Below are positions 44,263 through 52,881 of a stretch of 64,000 bases of DNA, in pieces. The DNA is from Candidatus Planktophila vernalis (lineage in GTDB: Bacteria > Actinomycetota > Actinomycetes > Nanopelagicales > Nanopelagicaceae): contig NZ_CP016776.1 of the NCBI RefSeq assembly GCF_002288185.1, positions 1,300,005 to 1,364,004 of the forward strand. Direction: 5' to 3'. Each line of letters begins with the position of its first letter. The stretch's first letter is position 1. Below the pieces are notes generated by a model. The model saw only the letters and a list, made by a program, of their open reading frames with translations. It searched no databases and was not told the origin of the DNA. A program made the position numbers and the translations under genes.

Positions 44263-44294
44263 AAAAGCCCGCCGCATAAGCGACGGGCCTTCTT
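44261..44294. terminator. Bidirectional terminator between kinase and rplI
   Basis: A hairpin with arms around AAGCCCGCCGC and GCGACGGGCCTT, loop ATAA, one bulge and one mismatch, is flanked by A6 on the left and CTT on the right. It can serve both convergent genes, more strongly the leftward rplI operon (U-run from A6). Confidence 0.75.
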
Positions 44295-44306
44295 ACTAAG
44301 TACTTT

Positions 44307-44753
44307 TTATTCTGGGACTACAGAAACTGTAATCTTTGCAACGATATTGTGGCCAAGTGCGACCTTCACATCGTGGTTTCCAGTCTTCTTGATATGTCCG
44401 GCGGTCTTAATAGAGTGGCGATCGATATCTAGACCAACGGCTGCCTTGATTGCACCAGCAACATCTTTATCTGTTACTGAACCAAACAGAGCGCCCTTTG
44501 CGCCAACCTTTGCCTTAGCAACAACAGTTGCTGACTCAAGCTTGGCCTTGATCTCTTTAGCGTGGTCGATATCGCGTACTTCACGAGCTGAACGCGCACG
44601 GCGAATGCTCTGAATCTGCTTTTCTCCACCAAGTGACCATGCAATTGCATTTCCGCGTGGCAACAAGAAGTTGCGTGCGAAGCCATCTTTAACAGTTACA
44701 ACATCTCCTGCAGAACCAACGCCTGCAACTTCACGAGTAAGGATGAGTTTCAT
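44307..44753 (-). CDS. rplI: 50S ribosomal protein L9
   Basis: A 148-residue L9: MKLILTREVAGVGSAGDVVTVKDGFARNFLLPRG is the N-terminal rRNA-binding domain, then the long linking helix and the C-terminal domain beginning AKVGAKGALFGSVT. It is the last gene of the rpsF-ssb-rpsR-rplI operon, 12 nt after rpsR, and ends in the bidirectional terminator. Confidence 0.97.
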   Translation of the reverse strand: MKLILTREVAGVGSAGDVVTVKDGFARNFLLPRGNAIAWSLGGEKQIQSIRRARSAREVRDIDHAKEIKAKLESATVVAKAKVGAKGALFGSVTDKDVAGAIKAAVGLDIDRHSIKTAGHIKKTGNHDVKVALGHNIVAKITVSVVPE

Positions 44754-44765
44754 AGTCAGTTCCCC

Positions 44766-45053
44766 TTATCGCGCTGTTGATGTGTAAGGAAGTAGTGCTA
44801 CTTCACGGCTGTTCTTTACCGCAGTTGCGATTGAACGCTGGTGCTGTGTGCAGGCACCTGTAACGCGGCGAGCGCGGATTTTGCCGCGATCTGAGATGTA
44901 CTTACGAAGGGTCGCAATATCTTTGTAATCGATATAGGTGACCTTCTGCTGGCAGAAGCTGCATGGCTTCTTCTTAAATTTCTTATTCAGGGCAGCGGCT
45001 TTTGCGCCCTTATTCTTCGGTTCACGAAGAGTCTTGTTATTTCTTGCTCCCAT
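44766..45053 (-). CDS. rpsR: 30S ribosomal protein S18 (cysteine-containing form)
   Basis: A 95-residue S18, slightly long because of a basic N-terminal tail. [31 protein letters not shown] is the core, with the CxxC pair and the later Cys in [10 protein letters not shown], so it is the zinc-type (C+) form rather than the zinc-free paralogue. AAGGAG precedes ATG by seven nucleotides. It binds S6 in the ribosome and, with S6, probably the rpsF leader. Confidence 0.97.
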   Translation of the reverse strand: MGARNNKTLREPKNKGAKAAALNKKFKKKPCSFCQQKVTYIDYKDIATLRKYISDRGKIRARRVTGACTQHQRSIATAVKNSREVALLPYTSTAR

Positions 45054-45073
45054 TGTGGTGCTCCTTTTCGGGC

Positions 45074-45090
45074 CCTAGTTATGAACTAGG
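45074..45090 (-). repeat. Perfect inverted repeat between ssb and rpsR
   Basis: CCTAGTT-ATG-AACTAGG, a 7-bp stem with a 3-nt loop, sits in the 56-bp ssb-rpsR gap just before the rpsR ribosome-binding site. It has no U-run, so it is not a typical terminator; it could set relative expression within the operon. Confidence 0.5.
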
Positions 45091-45109
45091 AATGGATGGA
45101 TAGGTTGGT

Positions 45110-45616
45110 TTAGAACGGTGGCTCGTCGGTTGTTGAGGATGCTCCCCAACCTCCGCCGCTTGGCGTAGATGAAGCTGCTGCCCAAGGATCTTCGTTAAAT
45201 GAATCAGCTGCAGCAGGTGCAGAGAATCCGCCACTTGTTCCGCCAGCGCGTTGGGTCTTAGTGACCTTTGCAGTTGCGTTACGTAGTGATGGTCCGACTT
45301 CATCAACTTCTACCTCAAAGACAGTGCGCTTTTCGCCTTCTTTAGTTTCATAAGAACGTTGCTTCAAGCGACCAGAGAGAATGACGCGCATTCCTTTTGT
45401 CAGTGACTCTGCAACATTTTCAGCTGCTTGACGCCAGATCTGACACTGAAGGAAAAGGCTCTCGCCATCTTTCCATTCATTAGTTTGCTTATCTAAATAG
45501 CGTGGGGTTGAAGCTACACGAAACTTTGCAACCGCTGCACCCGAGGGGGTAAAGCGAAGCTCTGGATCATCGACAAGGTTGCCGATCATTGTGATTGTTG
45601 TATCTCCTGCTGCCAT
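45110..45616 (-). CDS. ssb: Single-stranded DNA-binding protein
   Basis: A 168-residue [32 protein letters not shown] starts the OB fold, followed by a Gly/Ser/Ala-rich disordered tail and the conserved acidic tip DEPPF that recruits repair proteins. It protects single-stranded DNA in replication. It lies between rpsF and rpsR, the usual order. GAGGAAA precedes ATG. Confidence 0.97.
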   Translation of the reverse strand: MAAGDTTITMIGNLVDDPELRFTPSGAAVAKFRVASTPRYLDKQTNEWKDGESLFLQCQIWRQAAENVAESLTKGMRVILSGRLKQRSYETKEGEKRTVFEVEVDEVGPSLRNATAKVTKTQRAGGTSGGFSAPAAADSFNEDPWAAASSTPSGGGWGASSTTDEPPF

Positions 45617-45659
45617 AACTATTTCCTCATCTCTACTCGTGGAGTCCGTGCTTAATTAA

Positions 45660-45944
45660 TTATTCTGGGCGAATTACTTTGGTGCGCAGAATTGCTTCAT
45701 TCAAATTGAGTTGGCGATCCAACTCTTTGATTGCAGCTGGTTCGCAGTTCATATCAATGACTGCATAAATACCTTCGCCTTTTTTCGCAATTTCAAAAGA
45801 CATTCGACGGCGGCCCCACAAGTCGAGCTTGTTGACGGTTCCACCGCTGTCTTTGATGATCTTGAGATATGTTTCTAGGCTTGGTGTGACTGTGCGTTCT
45901 TCAAGTTCTGGATCAAGAATGACCATAAGTTCATAGTGACGCAT
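45660..45944 (-). CDS. rpsF: 30S ribosomal protein S6
   Basis: A 94-residue S6 ([16 protein letters not shown]... [22 protein letters not shown]), the usual actinobacterial length. It heads the rpsF-ssb-rpsR-rplI operon. The best ribosome-binding site, AGGAGG, lies 12 nucleotides before ATG and is buried in the leader stem described separately, so synthesis is probably autoregulated by S6:S18. Confidence 0.97.
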   Translation of the reverse strand: MRHYELMVILDPELEERTVTPSLETYLKIIKDSGGTVNKLDLWGRRRMSFEIAKKGEGIYAVIDMNCEPAAIKELDRQLNLNEAILRTKVIRPE

Positions 45945-45947
45945 GCG

Positions 45948-46005
45948 TTAACCCGACCTCCTCTGGACTAAGACGGCCACGGCATTTCCGTGACAGGAGG
46001 GTTAA
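45948..46005 (-). promoter_or_regulatory. S6:S18-type ribosomal-protein leader
   Basis: In the rpsF 5' leader (minus strand), TTAACCC (46005-45999) pairs with GGGTTAA (45954-45948), and the next TCCT pairs with the AGGA of the AGGAGG ribosome-binding site. Inside is a perfect hairpin CACGG-AAATG-CCGTG (45992-45978), followed at once by CCG (45976-45974) on the 3' side of the internal loop. Stem, apical hairpin and 3' CCG are the known layout of S6:S18-binding rpsF leaders. Confidence 0.7.
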
Positions 46006-46045
46006 TACTTTCCTCAATCAAACCACCAGGGCCTGATCAAGGAGG

Positions 46046-47239
46046 TTAAGGGTAAGGCTTAGAGGCCTCAAAGAGTAAATCGAACAGGGATCCCTGTGTA
46101 TTTCGGGCTGCCAGAGCCCGCTTTATGAGGACCCAGGCCAGGTAGATGGTGGCAGCGATGCGGATCAGTGTGATGGTGGCATAGCCGCCCTGCTGCAGAC
46201 CAAAAGCTGCGCCAGTGAAAAGAGCTAAGTGTTGCCAGATTGCAACGTGATACAGCGTCTCTGCAATCTGCCAGATCCAAAAAGCATGCAGATCCTTTTT
46301 ATTAGTAAGTGCAATAACTGCCAGCGGTGTTAACCACAATACATACTGCGGTGAATAGACCTTGCTAGCAATCATCACGATTGCTAAAACGATAAAGGCA
46401 ACAGATGCCAGAGTGGGTGTGTTCTTTACTTCAAAGAGGAATATTACAAAAGCAGTTAATCCTATGAGTAACAATAAGATTGATAAGTAGTTCAGATTAG
46501 CAAGGCCGAGTCCTAAATGATTAAAAGCTAACCATAGTGAACCCCAGTCAGCTTCTCGATCTAAGTTAAGTTTATAGAAGCGCCACCAACCAGTTGGAGT
46601 GGTTAGAGCAAAGGGAAGATTAATTGCCAACCAAAGTGCAAACGTGGTTGCAGCATATTTAAAGATCTCTCTGATTTGATTTGAGCGCCAGAGAATAAAG
46701 AGAATAGGTAATAACAAAAAGATTGGTAAGAACTTAGTAGAAATTGAAACTGCTAAAGCAATTGAGCTATACAAATAAGCTTTTCGATCAAACCAATAAA
46801 TTGCCAGCATCATGGTGGCAATTGCCCAAAGATCCCAGTTGATATAGAGGGAGGCAATCATTGCTGGTGCAAGGGGAAGTAAGTAAGTGAACTCAGGTTT
46901 TATTCGATAAACGATAAACACAAGCCCAATAAAGAGCAGCGCTAATAGAAATGCATTGAAGTTAAAGTAAGAGATAGGTGAGTGGGCAACAAAAGAAGTT
47001 GCATACATAACTAATCCAGTCAGAACTGGATATTCAACTGAGTTGGTATCACTTGCATAGGGCCACTTGTTATCAGCCATTCCTCGCTCACCAAAAAGAG
47101 AAGGAAGATCGCTATAACAAGCGTGGATGTATTGACCTGGGGTGGCCCAGTTAGTGTCCTGACAGGGTGAAAACTTAACAAAAGAGAGCAGTGCGGCAAA
47201 AATAGCTAGTGCAAGTAATGCCCGCGTGCGCATTGCCAT
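46046..47239 (-). CDS. Multi-spanning glycosyltransferase, GT87/DUF2029-like
   Basis: A 397-residue membrane protein with about ten helices. An extracytoplasmic loop after the first helix includes YASDTNSVEYPVLTG, and the core has WDLWAIATMMLAIYW and SISTKFLPIFLLLP. This resembles GT-C polyprenyl-phosphate-sugar transferases of the GT87/DUF2029 group, which extend lipid-linked mannans in Actinobacteria. The call rests on topology and general pattern. Its start overlaps the PBP stop by 1 bp, so it is in the PBP operon. Confidence 0.6.
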   Translation of the reverse strand: MAMRTRALLALAIFAALLSFVKFSPCQDTNWATPGQYIHACYSDLPSLFGERGMADNKWPYASDTNSVEYPVLTGLVMYATSFVAHSPISYFNFNAFLLALLFIGLVFIVYRIKPEFTYLLPLAPAMIASLYINWDLWAIATMMLAIYWFDRKAYLYSSIALAVSISTKFLPIFLLLPILFILWRSNQIREIFKYAATTFALWLAINLPFALTTPTGWWRFYKLNLDREADWGSLWLAFNHLGLGLANLNYLSILLLLIGLTAFVIFLFEVKNTPTLASVAFIVLAIVMIASKVYSPQYVLWLTPLAVIALTNKKDLHAFWIWQIAETLYHVAIWQHLALFTGAAFGLQQGGYATITLIRIAATIYLAWVLIKRALAARNTQGSLFDLLFEASKPYP

Positions 47240-49137
47240 TACGGTTTAGGTTTTTGCTTTCCGCCAGAAGTCATCACAACTGGATCAAGTCCACCGATAT
47301 TTGAAGGTGCTGGGAAATCCATGACTGGTTCGCCCTTAAGTGCACCCTTCATAAACGCTGTCCAAATTCTGGCTGGGAAAGTTCCACCTGTTACAGAGGT
47401 CAATCCACCAATTCCATTAAGTGATTCGGATGCACTATCGCGAAAGAGTGCAACGGAGGCGGCTAACTGCGGTGTGTAAGCACTAAACCAAGCAGAAGCG
47501 TTGGACTGAGATGTTCCAGTCTTACCTGCAGCTGGGCGACCTAATGCAAGTGCTGCTGAACCTGTTCCACCGGTAATTGTTCCTTTGAGTGCGTAGGTTA
47601 AATCAGCCATTACTTCTTTGCTAAATACTTCCTGTGTCTCTTGCTTTCCTTCATACAAAACGCCCTTGTTAGAACCAATAACTTGGGAAACTAAATAAGG
47701 CTTTGACTTAATTCCTTGAGCAGCAAAAGTTGCATATGCATTTGCAACATCAATAACGCGCGGACTTGCAACACCTAGAACAACAGAAGGTGTTGGAATC
47801 ATTGCAACTGATTCTGGAATACCGGCGCGCCGTGCAACATCAACAACTGCAGCTGGTCCCACTTTAATTCCTAGTGGAACAAAGATGGTGTTGATGGAGT
47901 GCTTAGTTGCATACATCAGATCAACTTGGCCCCAACCTTCATCGCCGTAGTTAGAAACAATGTATGGCTTTCCTAAATCATCAAATGTTTGTGGTGAATC
48001 ACCGTTCCACATTGAGGTTAAAGGAATGCCTTGTTCAAGTCCTGCAATGATTGTAAAAGGTTTAAAAGTTGAACCAGCCAGTGCAATAGATTGTGTTGCA
48101 TCACTGAGTTGGCGCTGTAAGTAATCCCGGCCACCGTAAAGTGCCACGATTTCACCGGTTCCAGGCCTAATTGCCACTAAACCAATCCGTAAGTTCTCTG
48201 GCGCATTAGAAGGATAAAATTTGTTAACTGCATCGACGGCAGATTGTTGCGCTCTTTGATCTAGCGTTGTTTTAATAACAAGGCCACCAACAAGAAGTTG
48301 ATCTTGGCTAAAACCTAATTTAGCTAACTCTTTAGTAACTGCTTCAATGATGTGACCCTTAGGTCCACTTAACTGTCCTGATGTTGAGCGTGGTGCAATA
48401 GTTGGGAACTTCATCTTTGCTGCCGCATCTTTATCTAGCCAGCCAGCTTCAATCATTCCCTCTTTGACGTATTCAAATCGTGCTTGCACACGTTCTAGGT
48501 TTCCTTCTTTAAATGCTGGGTCATATAAACCAGGAGAGCGCAAAATAGATGCGATGACTGCAGCTTGTGAATTTGTTAGTTGATCAACGTTACGGTTGAA
48601 ATACTGCTGGGATGCTGTCATAACACCGTATGAACCACGACCAAAGTAAATAGTATTTAAGTAACTTTCAAAGATTTGATCTTTAGAGAGTTGGTTCTCT
48701 AACTTAATAGCGATGACTAACTCTTTAATTTTTCTTTGAATCGTTCGACTTGGTGTTAAAAAGGCGGTCTTTGCATATTGCTGCGTGATGGTTGATCCAC
48801 CTTGCAGTGAACCACCTCTTAAGTTGTTAACAACTGCGCGCAAGATTCCAGTGACAGAGAAAGCGCGGTTGGAATAAAAACCACGATCTTCTGCGGCCAG
48901 AACTGCGTGGCGCACATTGAGTGGAATCTTTGCCAGCGGAACAATCTGTCGGTTCTGGGTTCCAACGCGACCGATTTCTTCACCGTTGGAATATTGAATA
49001 ATCGTTGACTGTGAATTTACATATGCATTTGCATCAGGAATATCTACAGTGAAGTAAGCCAGAGCGAAAAGAACAGATCCTGCAATGAAGCCAAAGCCGC
49101 CTAGAAAGACAGCTGATCTGATCAGGAACTTACGCAT
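47239..49137 (-). CDS. Class A penicillin-binding protein (PBP1)
   Basis: A 632-residue bifunctional peptidoglycan synthase with one N-terminal helix. The transglycosylase (GT51) shows VLAAEDRGFYSNRAF with the catalytic Glu (near residue 82) and GGSTITQQYAK. The transpeptidase has AGSTFKPFTI (SxxK, near 360), the SxN-type motif and AGKTGTSQSN (KTG, near 540). It ends in a short basic tail with no PASTA domain. It polymerises and crosslinks the cell wall. DUF5318 lies 9 nt upstream and the GT87-like gene follows. Confidence 0.95.
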   Translation of the reverse strand: MRKFLIRSAVFLGGFGFIAGSVLFALAYFTVDIPDANAYVNSQSTIIQYSNGEEIGRVGTQNRQIVPLAKIPLNVRHAVLAAEDRGFYSNRAFSVTGILRAVVNNLRGGSLQGGSTITQQYAKTAFLTPSRTIQRKIKELVIAIKLENQLSKDQIFESYLNTIYFGRGSYGVMTASQQYFNRNVDQLTNSQAAVIASILRSPGLYDPAFKEGNLERVQARFEYVKEGMIEAGWLDKDAAAKMKFPTIAPRSTSGQLSGPKGHIIEAVTKELAKLGFSQDQLLVGGLVIKTTLDQRAQQSAVDAVNKFYPSNAPENLRIGLVAIRPGTGEIVALYGGRDYLQRQLSDATQSIALAGSTFKPFTIIAGLEQGIPLTSMWNGDSPQTFDDLGKPYIVSNYGDEGWGQVDLMYATKHSINTIFVPLGIKVGPAAVVDVARRAGIPESVAMIPTPSVVLGVASPRVIDVANAYATFAAQGIKSKPYLVSQVIGSNKGVLYEGKQETQEVFSKEVMADLTYALKGTITGGTGSAALALGRPAAGKTGTSQSNASAWFSAYTPQLAASVALFRDSASESLNGIGGLTSVTGGTFPARIWTAFMKGALKGEPVMDFPAPSNIGGLDPVVMTSGGKQKPKP

Positions 49138-49146
49138 TACTTAAGG

Positions 49147-49560
49147 CTACCTTGTGGCGTAATCCTCGTCCTCCAAGGTGCGTACCTTGCGGGGTGCCTT
49201 GCGTTCATGGCCATCACCCAAAATGAATGAGGCGCACAGGTGATTCCAAGAACAACCTCTACACACCTCAACGAGATAGACGCGAAACTCTCCAAACTCG
49301 CTCTCCATCTCAGTTAACTCTTTTTCATTCTTAATGCGACCTGAGTATTGACCCAACTGTTCACCGAACGCATATCGAAGTTCAACTAGTTCATTCTTCT
49401 TACATACCGGGCAGTTACGGCTCACTTTCTCGCCATGCCACTTAGCTGCACGCATTAAGTAGGGGTCAGCGTCGCACGCATCAACAACACCACGAAAGAG
49501 GGCCATCAAAGTGGCACGCTTGTCGAGTGAATAATCGATGAACGAACGTTGAGATCTCAT
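49147..49560 (-). CDS. DUF5318 family protein
   Basis: A 137-residue actinobacterial protein of unknown function. It has two cysteine pairs, NCPVCKKNEL (about 50-59) and VCRGCSWNH (about 98-106), so a zinc ribbon is likely. DUF5318 is usually next to a class A PBP gene, as here. A TATTCT box lies eight nucleotides before ATG on the minus strand. It diverges from an MFS gene. Confidence 0.8.
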   Translation of the reverse strand: MRSQRSFIDYSLDKRATLMALFRGVVDACDADPYLMRAAKWHGEKVSRNCPVCKKNELVELRYAFGEQLGQYSGRIKNEKELTEMESEFGEFRVYLVEVCRGCSWNHLCASFILGDGHERKAPRKVRTLEDEDYATR

Positions 49561-49603
49561 GGGGGTTAAGAATAAACCTAATTAAGCCAGTACGCTCTTC
49601 ATT

Positions 49604-50875
49604 ATGAGTTTCCTTGGTTTACTCAGACACCCTAGGTTCTCCCGCTTGCTTGCAATCCGCTGGACTGGGCAAGCAACCGATGGCATCTTTCAAAGCGCTT
49701 TGGCTTCTTTTGTTCTTTTCTCTCCTGAGCGCCAAGCAAATGCTTTAAATGCAGCCCTTGGTTTTGCAGTTGTCTTATTGCCGTATTCAATCGTTGGGCC
49801 ATTTGTTGGAACCATCTTGGATCGTGTTTCACGCCAACGTGCATTATTTTTCGCAAACCTTGCTCGAAGTGCCAACTTATTACTCGTTGCCCTCTTTGTT
49901 TTTAGTGGAACAACGGGAGTTGCCTTAACTGCTGTTGTTCTCATTGCCTTTGGTATCAACCGCTTAATCCTTGCAGCACTCTCTGCGGGATTACCGTTGC
50001 TTATTGATTCAAAATCTCTCATCACTGCAAATGCAACTGCTGTTACCGGTGGATCTGTTTTAGTTGTGGTTGGCGGCGGTATTGGTGTGGGAGTACGAGC
50101 AATTACTGATTCATTAGCCATTGCCAATCATGCTGATGCGCTCTTAATTCTCATTGCTAGCGGTGGTTATTTCACCGCAGCGCTTTTAAGTGGCCGGCTA
50201 AACAAATATGAAATTGGCCCATTAGAACATGAAAAGAAGAAAGCAAGCTTCATGCAAGGCATTACAGAGATGCGCGAAGGTTTCCAATTCCTGCGCATTC
50301 ACTCTGATGCTGCCCGTGGAATCTTGGCAACAGCCGTGCACCGCGGTGGATTAACTGCGCTAACTCTTACAGCACTATTGCTTGAGCGAAATTCTTTTAA
50401 TGATCCTAATTTTCCTGAGCAAGGCCTGAAAGGATTTGGTTTCGCACTTTCATTTGCTGGAATAGGCGTATTTCTTGGCGCATTTCTAGCACCCTACGGT
50501 GTCAGAAGAGTTGGTCGCCATCGTTGGATTCGTTTAGCCATTCTTACAAGTGCTGCGTGTCCGTTAATTTTGGCCGCTACACAAACTCAAATTACATTAA
50601 TTCTCACAGCGTTTTTAGTTTCTTTCTTTGGTCAAAATCTAAAAGTTACCAATGACGCACTCGTTCAATCCAAAATTGATGATTACTACCGTGGTCGTGT
50701 GTTTGCCGTCTATGACGTGGTTGTAAATGGTGCAATTGTCTCTGGTGGATTAATTGCAGCGTTGTTGCTTCCAACATCTGGTTTAGGTGCAACTGTTCCG
50801 CTGTGTGTGAGTGCGGCTTACCTATTAGTGGGAGTGCGCTTACTTCGCGGATCGGTCTTTCCACCAGTTAAGTAG
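49604..50875 (+). CDS. MFS transporter
   Basis: A 423-residue major-facilitator protein with about 12 helices. The loop GPFVGTILDRVSRQRALFFAN is the A-motif region between helices 2 and 3, and LFGYGVR-like RVGRHRWIR is the second-half equivalent. The substrate is unknown. A TACGCT box ends seven nucleotides before ATG, suggesting a leaderless mRNA. Its last 36 bp overlap the end of the convergent cca gene. Confidence 0.8.
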   Translation: MSFLGLLRHPRFSRLLAIRWTGQATDGIFQSALASFVLFSPERQANALNAALGFAVVLLPYSIVGPFVGTILDRVSRQRALFFANLARSANLLLVALFVFSGTTGVALTAVVLIAFGINRLILAALSAGLPLLIDSKSLITANATAVTGGSVLVVVGGGIGVGVRAITDSLAIANHADALLILIASGGYFTAALLSGRLNKYEIGPLEHEKKKASFMQGITEMREGFQFLRIHSDAARGILATAVHRGGLTALTLTALLLERNSFNDPNFPEQGLKGFGFALSFAGIGVFLGAFLAPYGVRRVGRHRWIRLAILTSAACPLILAATQTQITLILTAFLVSFFGQNLKVTNDALVQSKIDDYYRGRVFAVYDVVVNGAIVSGGLIAALLLPTSGLGATVPLCVSAAYLLVGVRLLRGSVFPPVK

Positions 50876-52279
50876 TGCTTCGGTAGCTTTTTCTTCACCG
50901 ATTTGTCCTTGTTCAAGACGTAACTCCATAAGAAAATCCATAGCTGCGCCGACATCTCGTGAAGGTTTTAACTTCAATAACTGCATAACCTGTTCACCAT
51001 CTAGATCTGGGCGAATCTTTGAGAGCTCTTCTTGCTCCATAAGAACTTCAATACGTGCTTCAAGTGAGTCATAAACACTTGCAAGACGCGCAGCCTTTGT
51101 TTTATTGCGAGTGGTGCAATCAGCACGGGTAAGTACATGTAGATGAGTCAGTAAATCACCGGCATCTCGGACATATCTGCGAACGGCAGAATCAGTCCAT
51201 TCTCCATCTCCGTAGCCATGAAAGCGCAGGTGCAATGTAGTTAAAAGCTCAACAGCTTCAACTGTGTCACCATCAAAGCGAAGTTCAGATAAACGCTTTT
51301 TAGCAAGGCGAGCACCCACTACTTCATGGTGATGAAATGAAACCCCGCCGCCTTCTATGAAGGCACGCGTCTTTGGTTTTCCAATATCATGGAGAAGTGC
51401 GGCAAGGCGAATAACAAGGTTAGGACCACCTAGACGATCCTCATGTTCAATTGCTTGTTCAAGCACTGTAATTGAATGCTCATACACATCTTTATGGTGG
51501 TGATGCTCATCAACTTCAAGGCGCAGCTTAGGAATCTCTGGCAGGACTAAATCGGCAAGGCCAGTATCTACTAATAATGTAATGCCTTTGCGCGGATTAT
51601 TAGACATGAGAATCTTTGTGAACTCATCGCGCACGCGCTCAGCTGAAATAATTGAAATGCGATGTGCTAACTCTTTAATTGAAGCTAGAACAGCAGGTTC
51701 GATTTCAAAATCTAATTGAGAAGCAAAACGCGCAGCACGCATCATGCGAAGTGGATCATCATTAAATGAATCATTAGGTAGGCCTGGTGTGCGCAGAGTT
51801 TTTTCTGCTAAATCTTTTAAACCATTAAATGGATCAATGAACTCAGGCTTATCAGTAGTTAACTCCAACGCCATTGAATTAACAGTGAAATCACGACGTG
51901 ATAAATCACCGTTGATATCTTTGCCATATTCAACTGATGGTTTGCGTGAATCAACATCGTAATGTTCTGTTCGATACGTAGTTACTTCAACGGTTGTTTC
52001 ACCACGTTTGCCTGCAACAGTTCCAAATGCAATGCCGGTATCCCAAACATTTTCTGCCCATTCATTTAAAATCTTTTTTGTTTCTTGTGGCAAAGCATTT
52101 GTTGTGAAATCTAAATCATTACCGAGTCTGCCTAAGAGCGCATCGCGCACAGGTCCGCCAACCAATGCCAAAGTAAAGCCCTTGGCTTTAAAGGATTGCG
52201 CTAGTGAACTAGCCAGCGGGGCTCGTTCAATAAGTGAGCGAATGGCTAACTCGCCCGCGGCTCCTAATGCGTTACTCAC
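50840..52279 (-). CDS. pcnA: CCA tRNA nucleotidyltransferase / PcnA-like
   Basis: A 479-residue class II nucleotidyltransferase with HD domain. FTLALVGGPVRDALLGRLGNDLDFTTNAL carries the GxVRD and DxD catalytic motifs, RDFTVNSMALEL follows, and LAALLHDIGKPKTR is the HD phosphohydrolase motif. It adds or repairs the tRNA CCA end. I start at the GTG at 52279, giving the usual short N-terminus, with TAACCT ending eight nucleotides upstream; a GTG at 52324 would overlap the divergent nudix gene. Rv3907c is the mycobacterial counterpart in the same order. Confidence 0.92.
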   Translation of the reverse strand: MSNALGAAGELAIRSLIERAPLASSLAQSFKAKGFTLALVGGPVRDALLGRLGNDLDFTTNALPQETKKILNEWAENVWDTGIAFGTVAGKRGETTVEVTTYRTEHYDVDSRKPSVEYGKDINGDLSRRDFTVNSMALELTTDKPEFIDPFNGLKDLAEKTLRTPGLPNDSFNDDPLRMMRAARFASQLDFEIEPAVLASIKELAHRISIISAERVRDEFTKILMSNNPRKGITLLVDTGLADLVLPEIPKLRLEVDEHHHHKDVYEHSITVLEQAIEHEDRLGGPNLVIRLAALLHDIGKPKTRAFIEGGGVSFHHHEVVGARLAKKRLSELRFDGDTVEAVELLTTLHLRFHGYGDGEWTDSAVRRYVRDAGDLLTHLHVLTRADCTTRNKTKAARLASVYDSLEARIEVLMEQEELSKIRPDLDGEQVMQLLKLKPSRDVGAAMDFLMELRLEQGQIGEEKATEALLNWWKDRSAK

Positions 52280-52311
52280 AATAAGTAAGGTTAGAGCAGT
52301 ACCCTTGCTCC

Positions 52312-52881
52312 ATGATCCCGGCACCTGGTGCGGGCAGCGAAGGTACGAAAAAGAAGCGGAAGCGGAAGCGCCCCGCTAACCGCGGCCCCCAAACACAGAG
52401 TTCTTCCAACCCTGAAAAAACTCCTCACCCAAAAAACAAACGTCCTTATGCCAAGCGCGTGGATGAAGTCAGCGCTGGCGGATTAGTTATCGATTCCTCT
52501 GGCACACAAGGCTTATTAATTGGTCGAATCGATCATAAGGATTCAACTGGAAAACGTATTTTGTGGTCATTGCCAAAAGGTCACATAGAAGAAGGTGAAA
52601 CTCCGGAACAAGCTGCAATCCGTGAGGTAGCAGAAGAAACTGGAATTACATCTTCTATTACTAAATCTTTAGGTGTGATTGATTTTTGGTTTATGGCTGG
52701 CGGCAAGCGCATTCACAAAACTGTGCATCACTTTATGTTTACTGAGGTGAGCGGAGAGCTAACTCCGCAAGTCAGTGAAGTAGATGAAGTCTCTTGGTTC
52801 CCATTGGCTGAAATCGTGGATCGCTTGGCCTATCCAGATGAAAAGAAGCTCATCGCAAGAAGTGGTGAGTTGAGCGCATGA
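52312..52881 (+). CDS. NUDIX hydrolase (MutT4-like)
   Basis: A 189-residue protein with a very basic N-terminal tail (GTKKKRKRKRPANRGP) and a NUDIX domain whose box is GHIEEGETPEQAAIREVAEETGI. It hydrolyses nucleoside diphosphate derivatives; the substrate is unknown. It corresponds in position to mycobacterial mutT4 (Rv3908). A TACCCT box ends six nucleotides before ATG, so it is likely leaderless and starts the operon running to trxA/cwlM. It overlaps the next gene by 4 bp. Confidence 0.9.
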   Translation: MIPAPGAGSEGTKKKRKRKRPANRGPQTQSSSNPEKTPHPKNKRPYAKRVDEVSAGGLVIDSSGTQGLLIGRIDHKDSTGKRILWSLPKGHIEEGETPEQAAIREVAEETGITSSITKSLGVIDFWFMAGGKRIHKTVHHFMFTEVSGELTPQVSEVDEVSWFPLAEIVDRLAYPDEKKLIARSGELSA

